This document shows positions 27,404-35,870 of a stretch of DNA of 64,000 bases, in pieces. Under the pieces are notes generated by a model. That model worked only from the letters and a program-made list of their open reading frames with translations, was not told the DNA's origin and did no database searches. Each line of letters begins with the position of its first letter. Within the stretch, counting starts at the first letter, position 1. This DNA comes from an uncultured Clostridia bacterium (GTDB taxonomy: Bacteria > Bacillota > Clostridia > Christensenellales > CAG-138): contig CALVWJ010000008.1 of the NCBI GenBank assembly GCA_944366945.1, forward strand, positions 17,474-81,473. The letters are read 5' to 3'. The position numbers were made by a program, and so were the translations under genes.

Positions 27404-27446
27404 AAAAAAGGCCTTAGGGTTTGTTTAAAACCACCGAAGGCCTTTT
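27404..27446 (-). terminator. Terminator downstream of the FakA-C-like gene
   Basis: On the minus strand an 11-bp stem built on AAGGCCTT flanks an 18-21-base loop and ends in T6. It terminates the leftward FakA-C gene before the padR promoter. Confidence 0.75.
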
Positions 27447-27522
27447 CTAAGCGAATATCCTTTTATGAGCGGCGCAGTCAATGCCCCGGAAGCAACATAG
27501 CATGCCTGCGATGCTTGTGGGA

Positions 27523-27780
27523 TCAGCCGGGAAGCCCGTTTTCCTGCCGCTCCATGTTTTCTATTACGACATCATAGATTTCACCCAAAGAAGCGCAGTA
27601 TTCTAATACCTTCCAGGGCGTGTTGGTGTGAAAGTGAATTTTAATGAGCGATGCATCCCCAACCGCGAGCAGGCAATCCCCTGCAATGTGCGCAGTGATG
27701 TATGCGCTGATATCGTCTTCGGAAAGGTTTTCCCCTTCAATCAAAAGCTGCGTATCAAATTTGTATTCGAGCATATGCAA
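27523..27780 (-). CDS. Stand-alone C-terminal FakA/DAK-like domain protein
   Basis: This 85-residue protein matches only the C-terminal part of FakA/YloV-type fatty acid kinases: YKFDTQLLIEGENLSEDDI, VGDASLIKIHFHTNTPW and IYDVVIENMERQ. In full-length FakA this part interacts with the fatty-acid-binding FakB proteins. There is no kinase (Dak2) domain next to it. It has a complete start and its own terminator, so it looks like a genuine small gene rather than a fragment. Its function is unknown. Confidence 0.65.
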   Translation of the reverse strand: MHMLEYKFDTQLLIEGENLSEDDISAYITAHIAGDCLLAVGDASLIKIHFHTNTPWKVLEYCASLGEIYDVVIENMERQENGLPG

Positions 27781-27802
27781 TCCCCTTTCGCAAGTTTGTG
27801 GT

Positions 27803-28480
27803 TTAACAATAACAGAAACGGCATAAGAGCTGTGCCAGGCACATGGAAAGGCAGAGCCCGCTCACGCCCATTGCAGGTGCGCCATACCCGCGGCCGAAGG
27901 TCGTATAAGCACGGCCAGGGTTGTTGAGCTGTTCCAGCAATTCTTGGTAGACTTCGTTGTCCGGCTCCATTTGAACGGCGCGCTGCGCATGCTGCAAAGC
28001 AGCCATGCGATTTCCAGCACCTTGGTTGGCGATCGCGCTGTAATAATACCACTGTGCGCCACGCTCTGCTTCCGGGATGCCGGAAAGCGCGTTGAGCGCC
28101 TCACGGTAACGGCCATAGTTAAGGAAGTTATGCACGGCTGTCATCCGCGGGGATTCTTCCTGCGCAGTGCTCTGCCCATAGCTTCCACCAAAGCCACCAA
28201 AGCCGCCGAAGCCGCCATAGCCGCCAAATCCACCAAAACCACCGTAGCCGCCATAGCCGCCGGAACCGCTGCCGTAAGCATCGCCCTGCGCATGAGAATC
28301 CGTATGCCGGTTTATAATTTGGTCATACGCAGCATTGATTTCCTTCATGCGCTGTTCGGCCACCTTATCGCCCGGGTTGGCGTCTGGGTGATACTTTTTT
28401 GCAAGCTTGCGATAGGCTTGCTTTACCTCGTCGTCGCTCGCATTGGGAGGAACGCCGAGCACTTGATAAGGATCCATCAT
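27803..28480 (-). CDS. J-domain protein with Gly-rich linker and TPR-like region
   Basis: This 225-residue protein has a DnaJ J domain at residues 3-60 with the HPD motif in [11 protein letters not shown], which stimulates DnaK. A Gly/Tyr/Phe-rich linker of about 35 residues follows ([11 protein letters not shown] units). Then comes a helical TPR-like region with [23 protein letters not shown], and a Cys-rich end ([17 protein letters not shown]). The Cys-rich tail could be metal-binding or membrane-associated. Its start overlaps the DUF5685 stop as ATGA, so the two proteins likely act together. Confidence 0.8.
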   Translation of the reverse strand: MMDPYQVLGVPPNASDDEVKQAYRKLAKKYHPDANPGDKVAEQRMKEINAAYDQIINRHTDSHAQGDAYGSGSGGYGGYGGFGGFGGYGGFGGFGGFGGSYGQSTAQEESPRMTAVHNFLNYGRYREALNALSGIPEAERGAQWYYYSAIANQGAGNRMAALQHAQRAVQMEPDNEVYQELLEQLNNPGRAYTTFGRGYGAPAMGVSGLCLSMCLAQLLCRFCYC

Positions 28481-29313
28481 TTCCGTTCCGGCTCCTTCCC
28501 TTGCCGGTGCAGCAACTCATATTTGGTCCAAACGCCGGAATAAAGAATATTGCGCAAGATATCTACATCCTCTACCAGCGGCAGCTTTTCAAATTCCAGC
28601 GCGCATTCCCCAAGGTGCAACGTAAGGAGCGTTTTGCACTGTGCTTCGTAATCCGGCGCAGCAAAAAGCGGGGCAAGTGGGTTTGGCCGGCCGCGCTTTT
28701 TATCCCGGGCGAGATCCGCATAGGCGTCCATCATGTAAATGAAGCGGCCGAGCGCCGCGCCCATCCGGCGCAGCACGGGTGCCCAGCGATCTTCCCGATA
28801 AACGAATAGCTCGCCCATGAGGGAGCCAAAAGCATCCGCAGCAGCATCGGCCGGCATGGGGGATTGCGCTTCCGCAGCATGCAGCGCAAGAAGCCCGGAT
28901 TCGATTGCGTTGCACTGGCGCGGCAGCGCGGCATGGACCGCGTCGTAACCCTTGCGCAAAAAGCCGGAAGCCCATAGCGCGGGAAGGCTTTTATCGTCCT
29001 GCCAGTCATCGCGCAGGTTGTGGTAGGAAAGCGCAAGGTTAAGCGCAGAAGCATACTCCGTAATTTCGCTGCGGATCCAGGGCTGCGGCGCCATGGGGTG
29101 GGGGGCACAACGGTTTGTGCCTGTGCGCAGTTCCGGTTCATAAAGGGAATGGAGCAGCAAAACCAGGAAGGCCATGTCGTATGTGAGCGTCAAGCGGCCA
29201 ACCTGTCCGAAGCGTTCCTGCAACGCCCGGCAGAGCCCGCAATACTGTGCGCGGTAACGCGCGAGCTGCTGCTCCGTAAGGCTGGCCTTATTGGCAACAA
29301 CATAACCAAACAT
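28477..29313 (-). CDS. DUF5685 family protein
   Basis: This 278-residue mostly helical protein begins [21 protein letters not shown] and contains YCGLC near residue 25, [11 protein letters not shown] near 97, and [20 protein letters not shown], quoted as [12 protein letters not shown]. The Asp-rich motifs in helices recall the metal-binding helices of isoprenoid-synthase-like folds, but no enzymatic role is established. It is followed by the J-domain protein with overlapping codons. In other clostridia these genes are commonly neighbours. Confidence 0.75.
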   Translation of the reverse strand: MFGYVVANKASLTEQQLARYRAQYCGLCRALQERFGQVGRLTLTYDMAFLVLLLHSLYEPELRTGTNRCAPHPMAPQPWIRSEITEYASALNLALSYHNLRDDWQDDKSLPALWASGFLRKGYDAVHAALPRQCNAIESGLLALHAAEAQSPMPADAAADAFGSLMGELFVYREDRWAPVLRRMGAALGRFIYMMDAYADLARDKKRGRPNPLAPLFAAPDYEAQCKTLLTLHLGECALEFEKLPLVEDVDILRNILYSGVWTKYELLHRQGKEPERK

Positions 29314-29333
29314 AGGGCAAGCCTTTCATAATC

Positions 29334-29738
29334 TCAGCTTTTGCGGATAAAGGTATTGCCGCACTTGGGGCAGGTGATTTTGATTTTTCCTTTACCTTTT
29401 GGGGTGCGCGTTGTGATGCCGCATTGGGGGCAGCGGTAGAAGCGATACGATTTGCTTTGCACGATGCGTTCCTTTTTGCGCCGGAACCAACCGGTAATTT
29501 TATACTTAATGGAAAGGAATTTTGCATTTTCTGCATAACGCTTCGCGGTGTTCCTGGAAAACATGCGGAAATAACTGTAAACCAAGCAGAATAGGGCGAT
29601 GACCCAGCAAGCTGTGCCCACATAGCCCGGGAGAAACATGGACAGGATGAGGATCACAAGGGCGGCGATGGAGAGAAAGCGCGCGAATTGATCGGCGCCA
29701 TTGCGCCCTGCCATGAACCGCATCAGCCAATTTCGCAT
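29334..29738 (-). CDS. Zinc-ribbon membrane protein
   Basis: This 134-residue protein has two hydrophobic segments (residues about 19-55), a basic region, and a C-terminal zinc ribbon with CPQCG and CPKCGNTF. The ATG at 29738 has GAGG at correct spacing. It is the first gene of the zinc-ribbon/DUF5685/J-domain run and overlaps nothing. The ribbon would face the cytoplasm. Its function is unknown; a role in handling unfolded or nascent membrane proteins would fit the J-domain neighbour, as an inference. Confidence 0.75.
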   Translation of the reverse strand: MRNWLMRFMAGRNGADQFARFLSIAALVILILSMFLPGYVGTACWVIALFCLVYSYFRMFSRNTAKRYAENAKFLSIKYKITGWFRRKKERIVQSKSYRFYRCPQCGITTRTPKGKGKIKITCPKCGNTFIRKS

Positions 29739-29900
29739 ACAAAAAACCTCACTTTGATCGAGCTTATATTTTACATGGTAATACGCGTGCGGCACGAATG
29801 CAATGAAAAAGATGTGAAGCATATGGAACGAAATGTGAACTTGCGCGCATGGCGAAGGATGTTGCGCGATGGAGAAAGGGCGATTTTAATGGAATCTAAA

Positions 29901-29929
29901 TTGACGGCACTGTATTTTCTCGCTACAAT
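29901..29929 (+). promoter_or_regulatory. Promoter of the Bce-type two-component operon
   Basis: TTGACG (29901-29906) and TACAAT (29924-29929) are 17 bp apart and 21 bp upstream of the response regulator start, which has a strong GGAGGGGG site. Confidence 0.7.
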
Positions 29930-29950
29930 GGCGGAAAGAGGAGGGGGAAC

Positions 29951-30625
29951 ATGTACCGCATCTTTGTCGTGGAGGATGATTCGGTGATTGCCGGGGAAAT
30001 CTGCCGGGAGCTTGGCGCCTGGGGATTTGAAGCGCGCAGTGCCGAAGATTTTGCGGACGTGCTGGGCGAGTTCCGCGCGTTTGCGCCGCATCTTGTGCTG
30101 ATGGATGTTTCGCTCCCGTTTCACAACGGGTATTTCCGCTGCGCCGAGATCCGCAAGGAAAGCAAGGTTCCGGTGATTTTCATCTCTTCCCGATCGGATG
30201 ACATGGACGTCGTGATGGCCGTCAACATGGGCGGGGATGATTATATTGCAAAACCCCTTTCCCTGGAGGTGCTCGTGGCTAAAGTGCAGGCGATGCTCCG
30301 CCGAAGCTATGATTATGAGGCTGCACCTTTGCAGCTGCGCCTACGCGATGCGGTGTTCGATGCAGGTGGATCTTGCCTTGTGCGCGCTGGCGTGCGCATC
30401 CCGCTCACGAAAAATGAGCTTGGGATTTTGCAGGCGCTGCTTGAACGGCCGGGCCGGATTGTGCGCCGGGAGGAAATCATGCTCCGCCTTTGGGAGAGCG
30501 ATGCGTTCGTGGATGATAATACGCTGACCGTAAACATCAACCGCCTTAGGAAAACGCTTGCTTCCGCAGGCATAAAGGACTGCATCATTACGCATAAGGG
30601 GCAGGGGTACAGCATCGATGCATGA
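29951..30625 (+). CDS. OmpR-family response regulator (BceR-like)
   Basis: This 224-residue regulator has a receiver domain (residues 1-115) with acidic pocket EDD at 8-10, the phospho-acceptor Asp in VLMDVSLP near residue 52 and the Lys of IAKP near 101. A winged-helix DNA-binding domain follows (about 125-224) with RLRKTLA and HKGQGYSI. It is translated together with the histidine kinase (8-bp overlap). The downstream BceAB-type transporter is its likely target, with repeats at 31641-31680. Confidence 0.9.
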   Translation: MYRIFVVEDDSVIAGEICRELGAWGFEARSAEDFADVLGEFRAFAPHLVLMDVSLPFHNGYFRCAEIRKESKVPVIFISSRSDDMDVVMAVNMGGDDYIAKPLSLEVLVAKVQAMLRRSYDYEAAPLQLRLRDAVFDAGGSCLVRAGVRIPLTKNELGILQALLERPGRIVRREEIMLRLWESDAFVDDNTLTVNINRLRKTLASAGIKDCIITHKGQGYSIDA

Positions 30626-31610
30626 TGTTTTCCAGTATTTGAAAGCAAAATGGATCCTTTGGGCTTTTGGCCTTGCTGCGATGGCGCTTGTGCCGTTTAT
30701 GGCCTATTTGGGCGGGCAGGATGTTGCGCTTGGGTGCTATGTTTCGCTGATACTGGGGTTCCTGCTCGCGCTGCTGCTTTTCGTTGATGGAAGAAGCTAT
30801 GTAGCCCGCCTGCGCCAGCTGCGTGCCATTTGCGCCCATCTTGAAGCGCTGCCGGAGGCGCTCCCCGCACCGCAGGATGCGTTGGATGCGGCAAACCAGG
30901 CTGTAATCCGCGCGCTTGCTGTGCAGCTTGCGCAAACGAGCCGGGCGCTTGAAGCGGCGCAGCGGGAGGACTTAAGCTATTATACGCTCTGGGTACATCA
31001 GATTAAAACGCCCATTGCCGCGATGCGCCTTGTGCTGCAAAATGGTGCTGCGCAGGAGGCCGATGTGCTTTGCCAGGAGCTGTTCAAAATCGAACGCTAC
31101 GCGGAGCTTGCCCTGCAATATGTGAAGCTTCGGGAGATCGCAAACGACCTTGTAATCGAGCGGTGTGCGCTGGAGGGCATCGTGCGTGCCTGCGTGCGCA
31201 AATATGGCCTGCTTTTCGTGTACAAGGGCCTATCGCTGGAGCTTGCCCCGCTCGATGGCACGGTTGTAAGCGATGCAAAGTGGCTTGGGTTCGTGCTGGA
31301 ACAGTTTCTTTCCAATGCTATAAAATACACCCACGCGGGCAGCGTAAAAATTTATATGGAGCGAGGAAGCCTCGTCATCGAGGATAGCGGAATCGGGATC
31401 CGGCCGGAAGACCTGCCGCGCATCTTTGAAAAGGGCTATACGGGCTATAACGGCAGGCTCGACACACGCGCAAGCGGGGTGGGGCTGTATCTTGCGCGGC
31501 AGGTAGCGGATGCGCTGGCCATTCGCATTGCAGTCCAATCCGAACCTGGGCGGGGCACGCGCGTAACGCTCGCTTTTCCGGATGCGGACACATTTCGCTT
31601 CCAGGAATAG
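30618..31610 (+). CDS. Sensor histidine kinase, intramembrane-sensing (BceS-like)
   Basis: This 330-residue kinase has two N-terminal membrane helices (about 10-30 and 38-55) joined by a very short loop, the hallmark of intramembrane-sensing kinases that get their signal from a partner transporter. The phospho-acceptor His is in LWVHQIKTP (near residue 126). The ATPase domain has NAIKYT, DSGIGI, GVGLYLAR and GTRVTLAF. It overlaps the regulator gene by 8 bp. The downstream ABC transporter probably both senses and removes a cell-wall-active peptide. Confidence 0.9.
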   Translation: MHDVFQYLKAKWILWAFGLAAMALVPFMAYLGGQDVALGCYVSLILGFLLALLLFVDGRSYVARLRQLRAICAHLEALPEALPAPQDALDAANQAVIRALAVQLAQTSRALEAAQREDLSYYTLWVHQIKTPIAAMRLVLQNGAAQEADVLCQELFKIERYAELALQYVKLREIANDLVIERCALEGIVRACVRKYGLLFVYKGLSLELAPLDGTVVSDAKWLGFVLEQFLSNAIKYTHAGSVKIYMERGSLVIEDSGIGIRPEDLPRIFEKGYTGYNGRLDTRASGVGLYLARQVADALAIRIAVQSEPGRGTRVTLAFPDADTFRFQE

Positions 31611-31640
31611 AACAGAAGGCGGCTCGTGCGCGCCAGCCAA

Positions 31641-31716
31641 TGTGACAAAACTGTAAGGTTGCAGGGTGAATTTGTAAGGTGGTTCGATGGTGGGCTGCGC
31701 CCGCTTTTTGTATGAT
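31641..31716 (+). promoter_or_regulatory. Likely response-regulator operator and promoter of bceAB
   Basis: TGTGACAA (31641-31648) and two identical TGTAAGGT units (31652-31659 and 31673-31680) start 11 and 21 bp apart, so they lie on the same face of the helix. A TATGAT -10 element follows at 31711-31716 without a good -35, as expected for an activated promoter. The transporter gene starts at 31769 after AGGAGGT. Confidence 0.6.
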
Positions 31717-31768
31717 AGGGGCATGCTAAAAAACGGGGCCTGCCCTGTTAGGAGGTCATACAAAAACC

Positions 31769-32539
31769 ATGGAGCTTTTGAAGATCCAAAACGTAAAAAA
31801 GGTTTACACAACAAAGCTCGGGCTTGTGCAGTGCGTGGCGCTTAAAAACGTGAGCTTTACGGTGCTTGAGGGCGAGTTTGTCGCAATCATGGGCGCTTCT
31901 GGAAGCGGGAAGACCACGCTTCTTAATATCATTGCTTCTCTGGATAAACCCACTTCGGGCGATGTTTCCCTCAATGGTCGCAGCTTTGCTTCTGTGCCGG
32001 ATGGGGAGCTTTCCAAATTTCGGCGCGACAATCTGGGCTTTGTTTTCCAGGATTTCAATTTGCTGGATACGTTTACGCTCAAGGATAACATCCTTTTACC
32101 GCTCGTGCTTTCGCAAACTCCGGTCAAGCAGATGGAAAGCCGCCTTGCACCTGTTGCGCAAATGCTTGGCATCGATGCGCTCCTTGGCAAATATCCTTAT
32201 GAGGTATCCGGCGGCGAAAAGCAGCGCGCGGCGGTTGCGCGCGCCGTGATCACAGACCCGCAGCTCATCCTTGCCGATGAACCCACCGGCGCACTCGATT
32301 CCAAAGCTTCCGTAAACCTCTTGCAGAATTTCCGCGCGCTGAACCAGCAGGCGGGGAAGACCATCCTCATGGTTACGCACAGCTCCATGGCCGCAAGCTA
32401 TGCAACCCGCGTGCTGTTCATAAGAGATGGCGAGATCTTTGCGCAGCTTTACCGGGGAGAGGACGACAACCGAGCCTTTTTTGATCGCATCGTTGCGAAC
32501 CTTTCCGTGCTTTCGGATGGGGGTGCGGACATTGGGTAA
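31769..32539 (+). CDS. ABC transporter ATP-binding protein (BceA-like)
   Basis: This 256-residue ATPase has Walker A GASGSGKTTL (about residues 43-52), signature VSGGEKQRAAVARA, Walker B LILADEPTGALD and a His in VTHSS. It belongs to the MacB/LolD/BceA-type class that pairs with FtsX-like permeases. It is 23 bp overlapping with the permease start region. Together with the preceding kinase/regulator pair it forms a peptide-antibiotic detoxification and sensing module. Confidence 0.9.
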   Translation: MELLKIQNVKKVYTTKLGLVQCVALKNVSFTVLEGEFVAIMGASGSGKTTLLNIIASLDKPTSGDVSLNGRSFASVPDGELSKFRRDNLGFVFQDFNLLDTFTLKDNILLPLVLSQTPVKQMESRLAPVAQMLGIDALLGKYPYEVSGGEKQRAAVARAVITDPQLILADEPTGALDSKASVNLLQNFRALNQQAGKTILMVTHSSMAASYATRVLFIRDGEIFAQLYRGEDDNRAFFDRIVANLSVLSDGGADIG

Positions 32540-34256
32540 AGGGTTTTATTGCAAGCTTGCATGGGGTAACATCCGCCGCAGCCGCGAGGTGTACCTGCCC
32601 TATCTGATCGCCTGCGCAATCATCGGTGGCATTTATTTCCTTGTATGCGGGTTTGCCATGTCCAAAGAGCTGCAGGCCGTTCCCGGCGGTGAATCCGCAC
32701 GCGCGCTCTTCCAGATGGGCGTAATGGTGTTTACCGTGTTCGCGGCGGGGTTTCTGCTTTCGATCAACCGTTTCCTGGTCAAGCGCCGCAAGCGGGAATT
32801 CGGGCTTTATGGGGTGCTCGGCCTTTCCAAAGCGCATGTGGGGCGCATTCTGCTGCTGGAAAACGCCATCGTGCTGCTGGGCGGCCTCGCCTTTGGGCTC
32901 GCGTTTGCGCTGGTATTCGGGAAGCTCCTGTTTCTGTTGTTGCTCAAGCTGATGCATGCACTGCCGCAGAACGCATTTGCGCCGGCCCCGGTAGCCTATC
33001 TTGCTACGGCCGCGCTTTTCCTGGGGGTATATTTCATAAGCTCGCTTTACAATCTCGCACAGGTGCATCTTGCAAATCCCATTCAGCTTATGCAGTGCGA
33101 AAAACGGGGCGAAAAGGATTCCAAGCTTGTGGTTCCCATGGCGCTCCTTGGCGCGGGGATGCTGGGCGTTGCATACTATTTCGCGTGGACGGTGGAAAAC
33201 TCGGGAACGGCGATGGGGATCTTTTTTATCCTGGTACTGCTGGTGATCCTTGCTACCAATCTGCTTTTTACTTCCGGCAGCATCGCGGTGCTGCGCACCC
33301 TGCGCGCGAACCGGCGCTTTTACTACAAGCCAAAGAACTTCGTTTCCGTTTCGGGCATGTTCCACCGCATGCGGCAAAATGCGGCGAGCCTCGCTACGAT
33401 CTGCATCCTTTCCACCATGTTCCTCGTCACCCTTGCAGGAACGCTCTCCCTTTACCTGGGGCAGGAAAAAACGCTTGCGATGTATTACCCATATGATGCG
33501 TACGCAAGCGGCTATCCCATAGTGCTGGACCCTGCCGCTGCGGATGCTGCGCTTTCAGCGCTTGCAGAACAGCATGGGGTGGTGATGCATGCAGAAGAAG
33601 ACGGGTTGAATTACGATGTTGCGGAGGGGGCGCCAAACCCGAACGCCACGGTTTACCCGGGTTCAAAGCTGCACTTGCAGGCGCACAGCATTGAGCTTGA
33701 TGGCGTGCTATATTTTGACTTGGAAGGGACAGAGGAGGCCTGCCAGGCATTCCTTGAGCAGGCACGGGAACTCACGATGGCGGTAGAGGATGCGGAAATG
33801 GGCCGCGAAGTCAATTATGGTTACGGAATAAGCGATATTTGGTCGGCGCGGCAATACAACTACGCTACATACGGCGGGCTTTTGTTCCTTGGCACATTCT
33901 TTGCGGTGCTTTTCCTTGCAGTCACGGTACTCATGATCTATTTCAAGCAGATCACGGAAGGCTATGAGGATAAAGAGCGCTTCTCGATCCTGCAGCAGGT
34001 GGGCATGGATGAAGCGCAGGTGAAAGCCGCAATCAACGCGCAGGTACTCTGGGTGTTTTTCCTGCCGCTTGCAACGGCGCTTCTGCATATGGTGTTCGCA
34101 AGCCGCATCCTAACGCGCATGCTTCAAGCATTTATGCTCTATGACTGGGTGCTTGTCCTCTGCTGCGCAATCGGTGTATGCGCGGCGTTTGCGCTCATTT
34201 ATTTCATCGCGTATCGCATGACGGCGAGGGCCTATTTCAAGATCGTGAAACGCTAG
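32517..34256 (+). CDS. ABC transporter permease (BceB-like, FtsX domain)
   Basis: This permease of about 579 residues has ten predicted membrane segments, with the FtsX-like domain at both ends and a large extracellular loop of about 200 residues in the second half (about residues 325-480), as in BceB-type peptide transporters. KLAWGNIRRSREVYLPY is the usual amphipathic N-terminus before the first helix. The ATG at 32517 lies inside the ATPase gene. A GTG at 32523 or TTG at 32532 are possible alternatives, and the true start is uncertain by five codons. Confidence 0.85.
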   Translation: MGVRTLGKGFYCKLAWGNIRRSREVYLPYLIACAIIGGIYFLVCGFAMSKELQAVPGGESARALFQMGVMVFTVFAAGFLLSINRFLVKRRKREFGLYGVLGLSKAHVGRILLLENAIVLLGGLAFGLAFALVFGKLLFLLLLKLMHALPQNAFAPAPVAYLATAALFLGVYFISSLYNLAQVHLANPIQLMQCEKRGEKDSKLVVPMALLGAGMLGVAYYFAWTVENSGTAMGIFFILVLLVILATNLLFTSGSIAVLRTLRANRRFYYKPKNFVSVSGMFHRMRQNAASLATICILSTMFLVTLAGTLSLYLGQEKTLAMYYPYDAYASGYPIVLDPAAADAALSALAEQHGVVMHAEEDGLNYDVAEGAPNPNATVYPGSKLHLQAHSIELDGVLYFDLEGTEEACQAFLEQARELTMAVEDAEMGREVNYGYGISDIWSARQYNYATYGGLLFLGTFFAVLFLAVTVLMIYFKQITEGYEDKERFSILQQVGMDEAQVKAAINAQVLWVFFLPLATALLHMVFASRILTRMLQAFMLYDWVLVLCCAIGVCAAFALIYFIAYRMTARAYFKIVKR

Positions 34257-34275
34257 AGAATGCTCGATTTTCCCC

Positions 34276-34304
34276 TTGACACGCCGCTTTGAATGTGATA
34301 CCAT
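34276..34304 (+). promoter_or_regulatory. Promoter of the pyrimidine operon
   Basis: TTGACA (34276-34281) and TACCAT (34299-34304), with a TG two bases before the -10 region, are 17 bp apart. Transcription would start near 34311, about 30 bases before the leader peptide. Confidence 0.8.
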
Positions 34305-34339
34305 ACCGAAGATTTAAGGCGAACAAGGAGGGAAACGGC

Positions 34340-34444
34340 ATGCGGCGGCGATTTGGCTTTATGGTGCGGCTGGACCGCTTTCCGGGCGGCATGTTCCGCT
34401 TTTTCCATCCTTCCAGATTTGTTGTGAAATCTTCCCTTTCTTGA
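34340..34444 (+). CDS. pyrBI-operon leader peptide (PyrL-like)
   Basis: This 34-codon frame starts with ATG after a strong AAGGAGGG site at 34325-34332. It reads MRRRFGFMVRLDRFPGGMF and ends ...VVKSSLS-stop. It is Arg- and Phe-rich and has no membrane or enzyme features. The stop codon (34442-34444) lies in the loop of the terminator hairpin 34427-34456. A ribosome close behind RNA polymerase would therefore cover the 5' arm and prevent the terminator. A pyrimidine-rich pause-like tract lies at 34394-34414. This is the layout of the UTP-sensing attenuator of E. coli pyrBI. The peptide itself is probably not functional. Confidence 0.75.
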   Translation: MRRRFGFMVRLDRFPGGMFRFFHPSRFVVKSSLS

Positions 34445-34459
34445 AAGGGAAGATTTTTT
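34427..34459 (+). terminator. Attenuator hairpin before pyrB
   Basis: AAATCTTCCCTTTC (34427-34440) pairs with GAAAGGGAAGATTT (34443-34456), followed by T6. It stands 33 bp before the pyrB start, between the operon promoter and pyrB, so it must be passed conditionally for the operon to be expressed. Confidence 0.85.
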
Positions 34460-34492
34460 ATTGTGTTTTGTTGACTGAGAAAGGAGATTCTT

Positions 34493-35422
34493 ATGCTCAA
34501 AGGGAAAAGCATCCTCGAACCCATGGACATGACCACCGCTGAACTGGAGGAAATCTTCGACCTCGCGGATGAGATTATCGCAAACCCACCGCGTTTTGCG
34601 CATGCCTGCGACGGCAAGCTGCTTGCAACGCTGTTCTATGAGCCCAGCACGCGCACGCGCTTTAGCTTTGAGGCTGCCATGCTGCGCCTTGGCGGGCAGG
34701 TGATCGGCTTTTCCGAGCCCAATTCCAGCTCCGTCGCCAAAGGCGAAAGCATTGCGGACACCATCCGCACCATTGCCTGCTATGCGGACATCGCCGTTAT
34801 GCGCCACCCCAAAGAGGGCGCCCCGCGCGTTGCTGCAAACAGCACGGACATGCCTGTGATCAATGCGGGCGATGGCGGCCATCAGCATCCGACGCAGACG
34901 CTTACCGACCTGCTCACCATCCGCAGGCGCAAGGGCGGATTTGAAAACCTAACCGTCGGCCTGTGCGGCGATCTTAAATTCGGCCGCACCGTGCATTCGC
35001 TGATCAAAGCGCTTTCGCGCTATGCGGGCGTGAAATTCGTGCTCATCTCGCCTGAAGAGCTGCGCGTTCCAGATTATGTGCGCCGCGGTGTGCTGGAAGC
35101 CAACAACATCCCCTTCCGCGAGGTGAAGAAGATGCAGGAAGTGCTCCCGGAGCTGGACGTGCTCTATATGACCCGCGTGCAGCGCGAGCGCTTCTTCAAT
35201 GAAGACGACTACATCCGCTTAAAGGACCGCTATATCCTCGATGCGGAGAAGATGCAGCTTGCAAATGAGAATATGATGGTGCTCCACCCGCTGCCCCGCG
35301 TGAATGAGATTGCCGTGGAAGTAGACAGCGATCCGCGCGCACTTTATTTCGAGCAGGCGAAAAACGGCATGTTCGTACGCATGGCGCTCATCATGAAGCT
35401 GCTTGGCATTGAAGTAGAGTAA
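34493..35422 (+). CDS. pyrB: Aspartate carbamoyltransferase catalytic chain
   Basis: This 309-residue catalytic chain condenses carbamoyl phosphate with aspartate. FYEPSTRTR (near residue 50) binds carbamoyl phosphate. [22 protein letters not shown] and HPLPRVNEI are conserved. Its length is typical of class B catalytic chains that pair with a regulatory chain, which follows directly. AAAGGAG precedes the ATG. Confidence 0.96.
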   Translation: MLKGKSILEPMDMTTAELEEIFDLADEIIANPPRFAHACDGKLLATLFYEPSTRTRFSFEAAMLRLGGQVIGFSEPNSSSVAKGESIADTIRTIACYADIAVMRHPKEGAPRVAANSTDMPVINAGDGGHQHPTQTLTDLLTIRRRKGGFENLTVGLCGDLKFGRTVHSLIKALSRYAGVKFVLISPEELRVPDYVRRGVLEANNIPFREVKKMQEVLPELDVLYMTRVQRERFFNEDDYIRLKDRYILDAEKMQLANENMMVLHPLPRVNEIAVEVDSDPRALYFEQAKNGMFVRMALIMKLLGIEVE

Positions 35423-35441
35423 AGAAAGGGAGGAAACAGCA

Positions 35442-35870
35442 ATGATCGTCAACAGCATTGAACGCGGCATCGTGATCGACCACATCACCGCAGGCACCGG
35501 CAACCGCATCCTGGATTACCTTAAGATCGACACCAAAAAGAACACCATTGCCTTCATCATGAATGCAACGAGCAAAAAGCATGGCCGCAAGGATCTCATC
35601 AAGATCGAGAACGTCACGGATGTTGATCTCACGGTGCTCGGCCTGCTTGACCCAAATGCAACGGTGAACATCATTGAAAACGGAAAGATCGTAAAAAAGA
35701 TCAACCTCGAACTCCCCAAAACGGTTACAAACGTAATCAAGTGCAAGAACCCCCGCTGCGTAACGAGCGTGGAGCGCAACGCGCCGCACATCTTCCATTT
35801 GATGGATGCACAAACGCGGGAATACCGCTGCGAATACTGCGACGAGATCGTCAGCATGAAAAATGAATAA
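35442..35870 (+). CDS. pyrI: Aspartate carbamoyltransferase regulatory chain
   Basis: This 142-residue regulatory chain has an N-terminal nucleotide-binding domain and a C-terminal zinc domain with four cysteines (CKNPRC and CEYC). It binds CTP/UTP or ATP and makes the enzyme allosteric. Its last codons overlap the pyrC start. Linkage of pyrB and pyrI is typical of Enterobacteria and is also found in clostridia. Confidence 0.95.
   Translation: MIVNSIERGIVIDHITAGTGNRILDYLKIDTKKNTIAFIMNATSKKHGRKDLIKIENVTDVDLTVLGLLDPNATVNIIENGKIVKKINLELPKTVTNVIKCKNPRCVTSVERNAPHIFHLMDAQTREYRCEYCDEIVSMKNE

Noticed and set aside
28201..28265. Regularly repeated GC-rich units resembling a CRISPR array
   Set aside because: They code the Gly/Tyr/Phe linker of the J-domain protein, are codon-sized and have no unique spacers.
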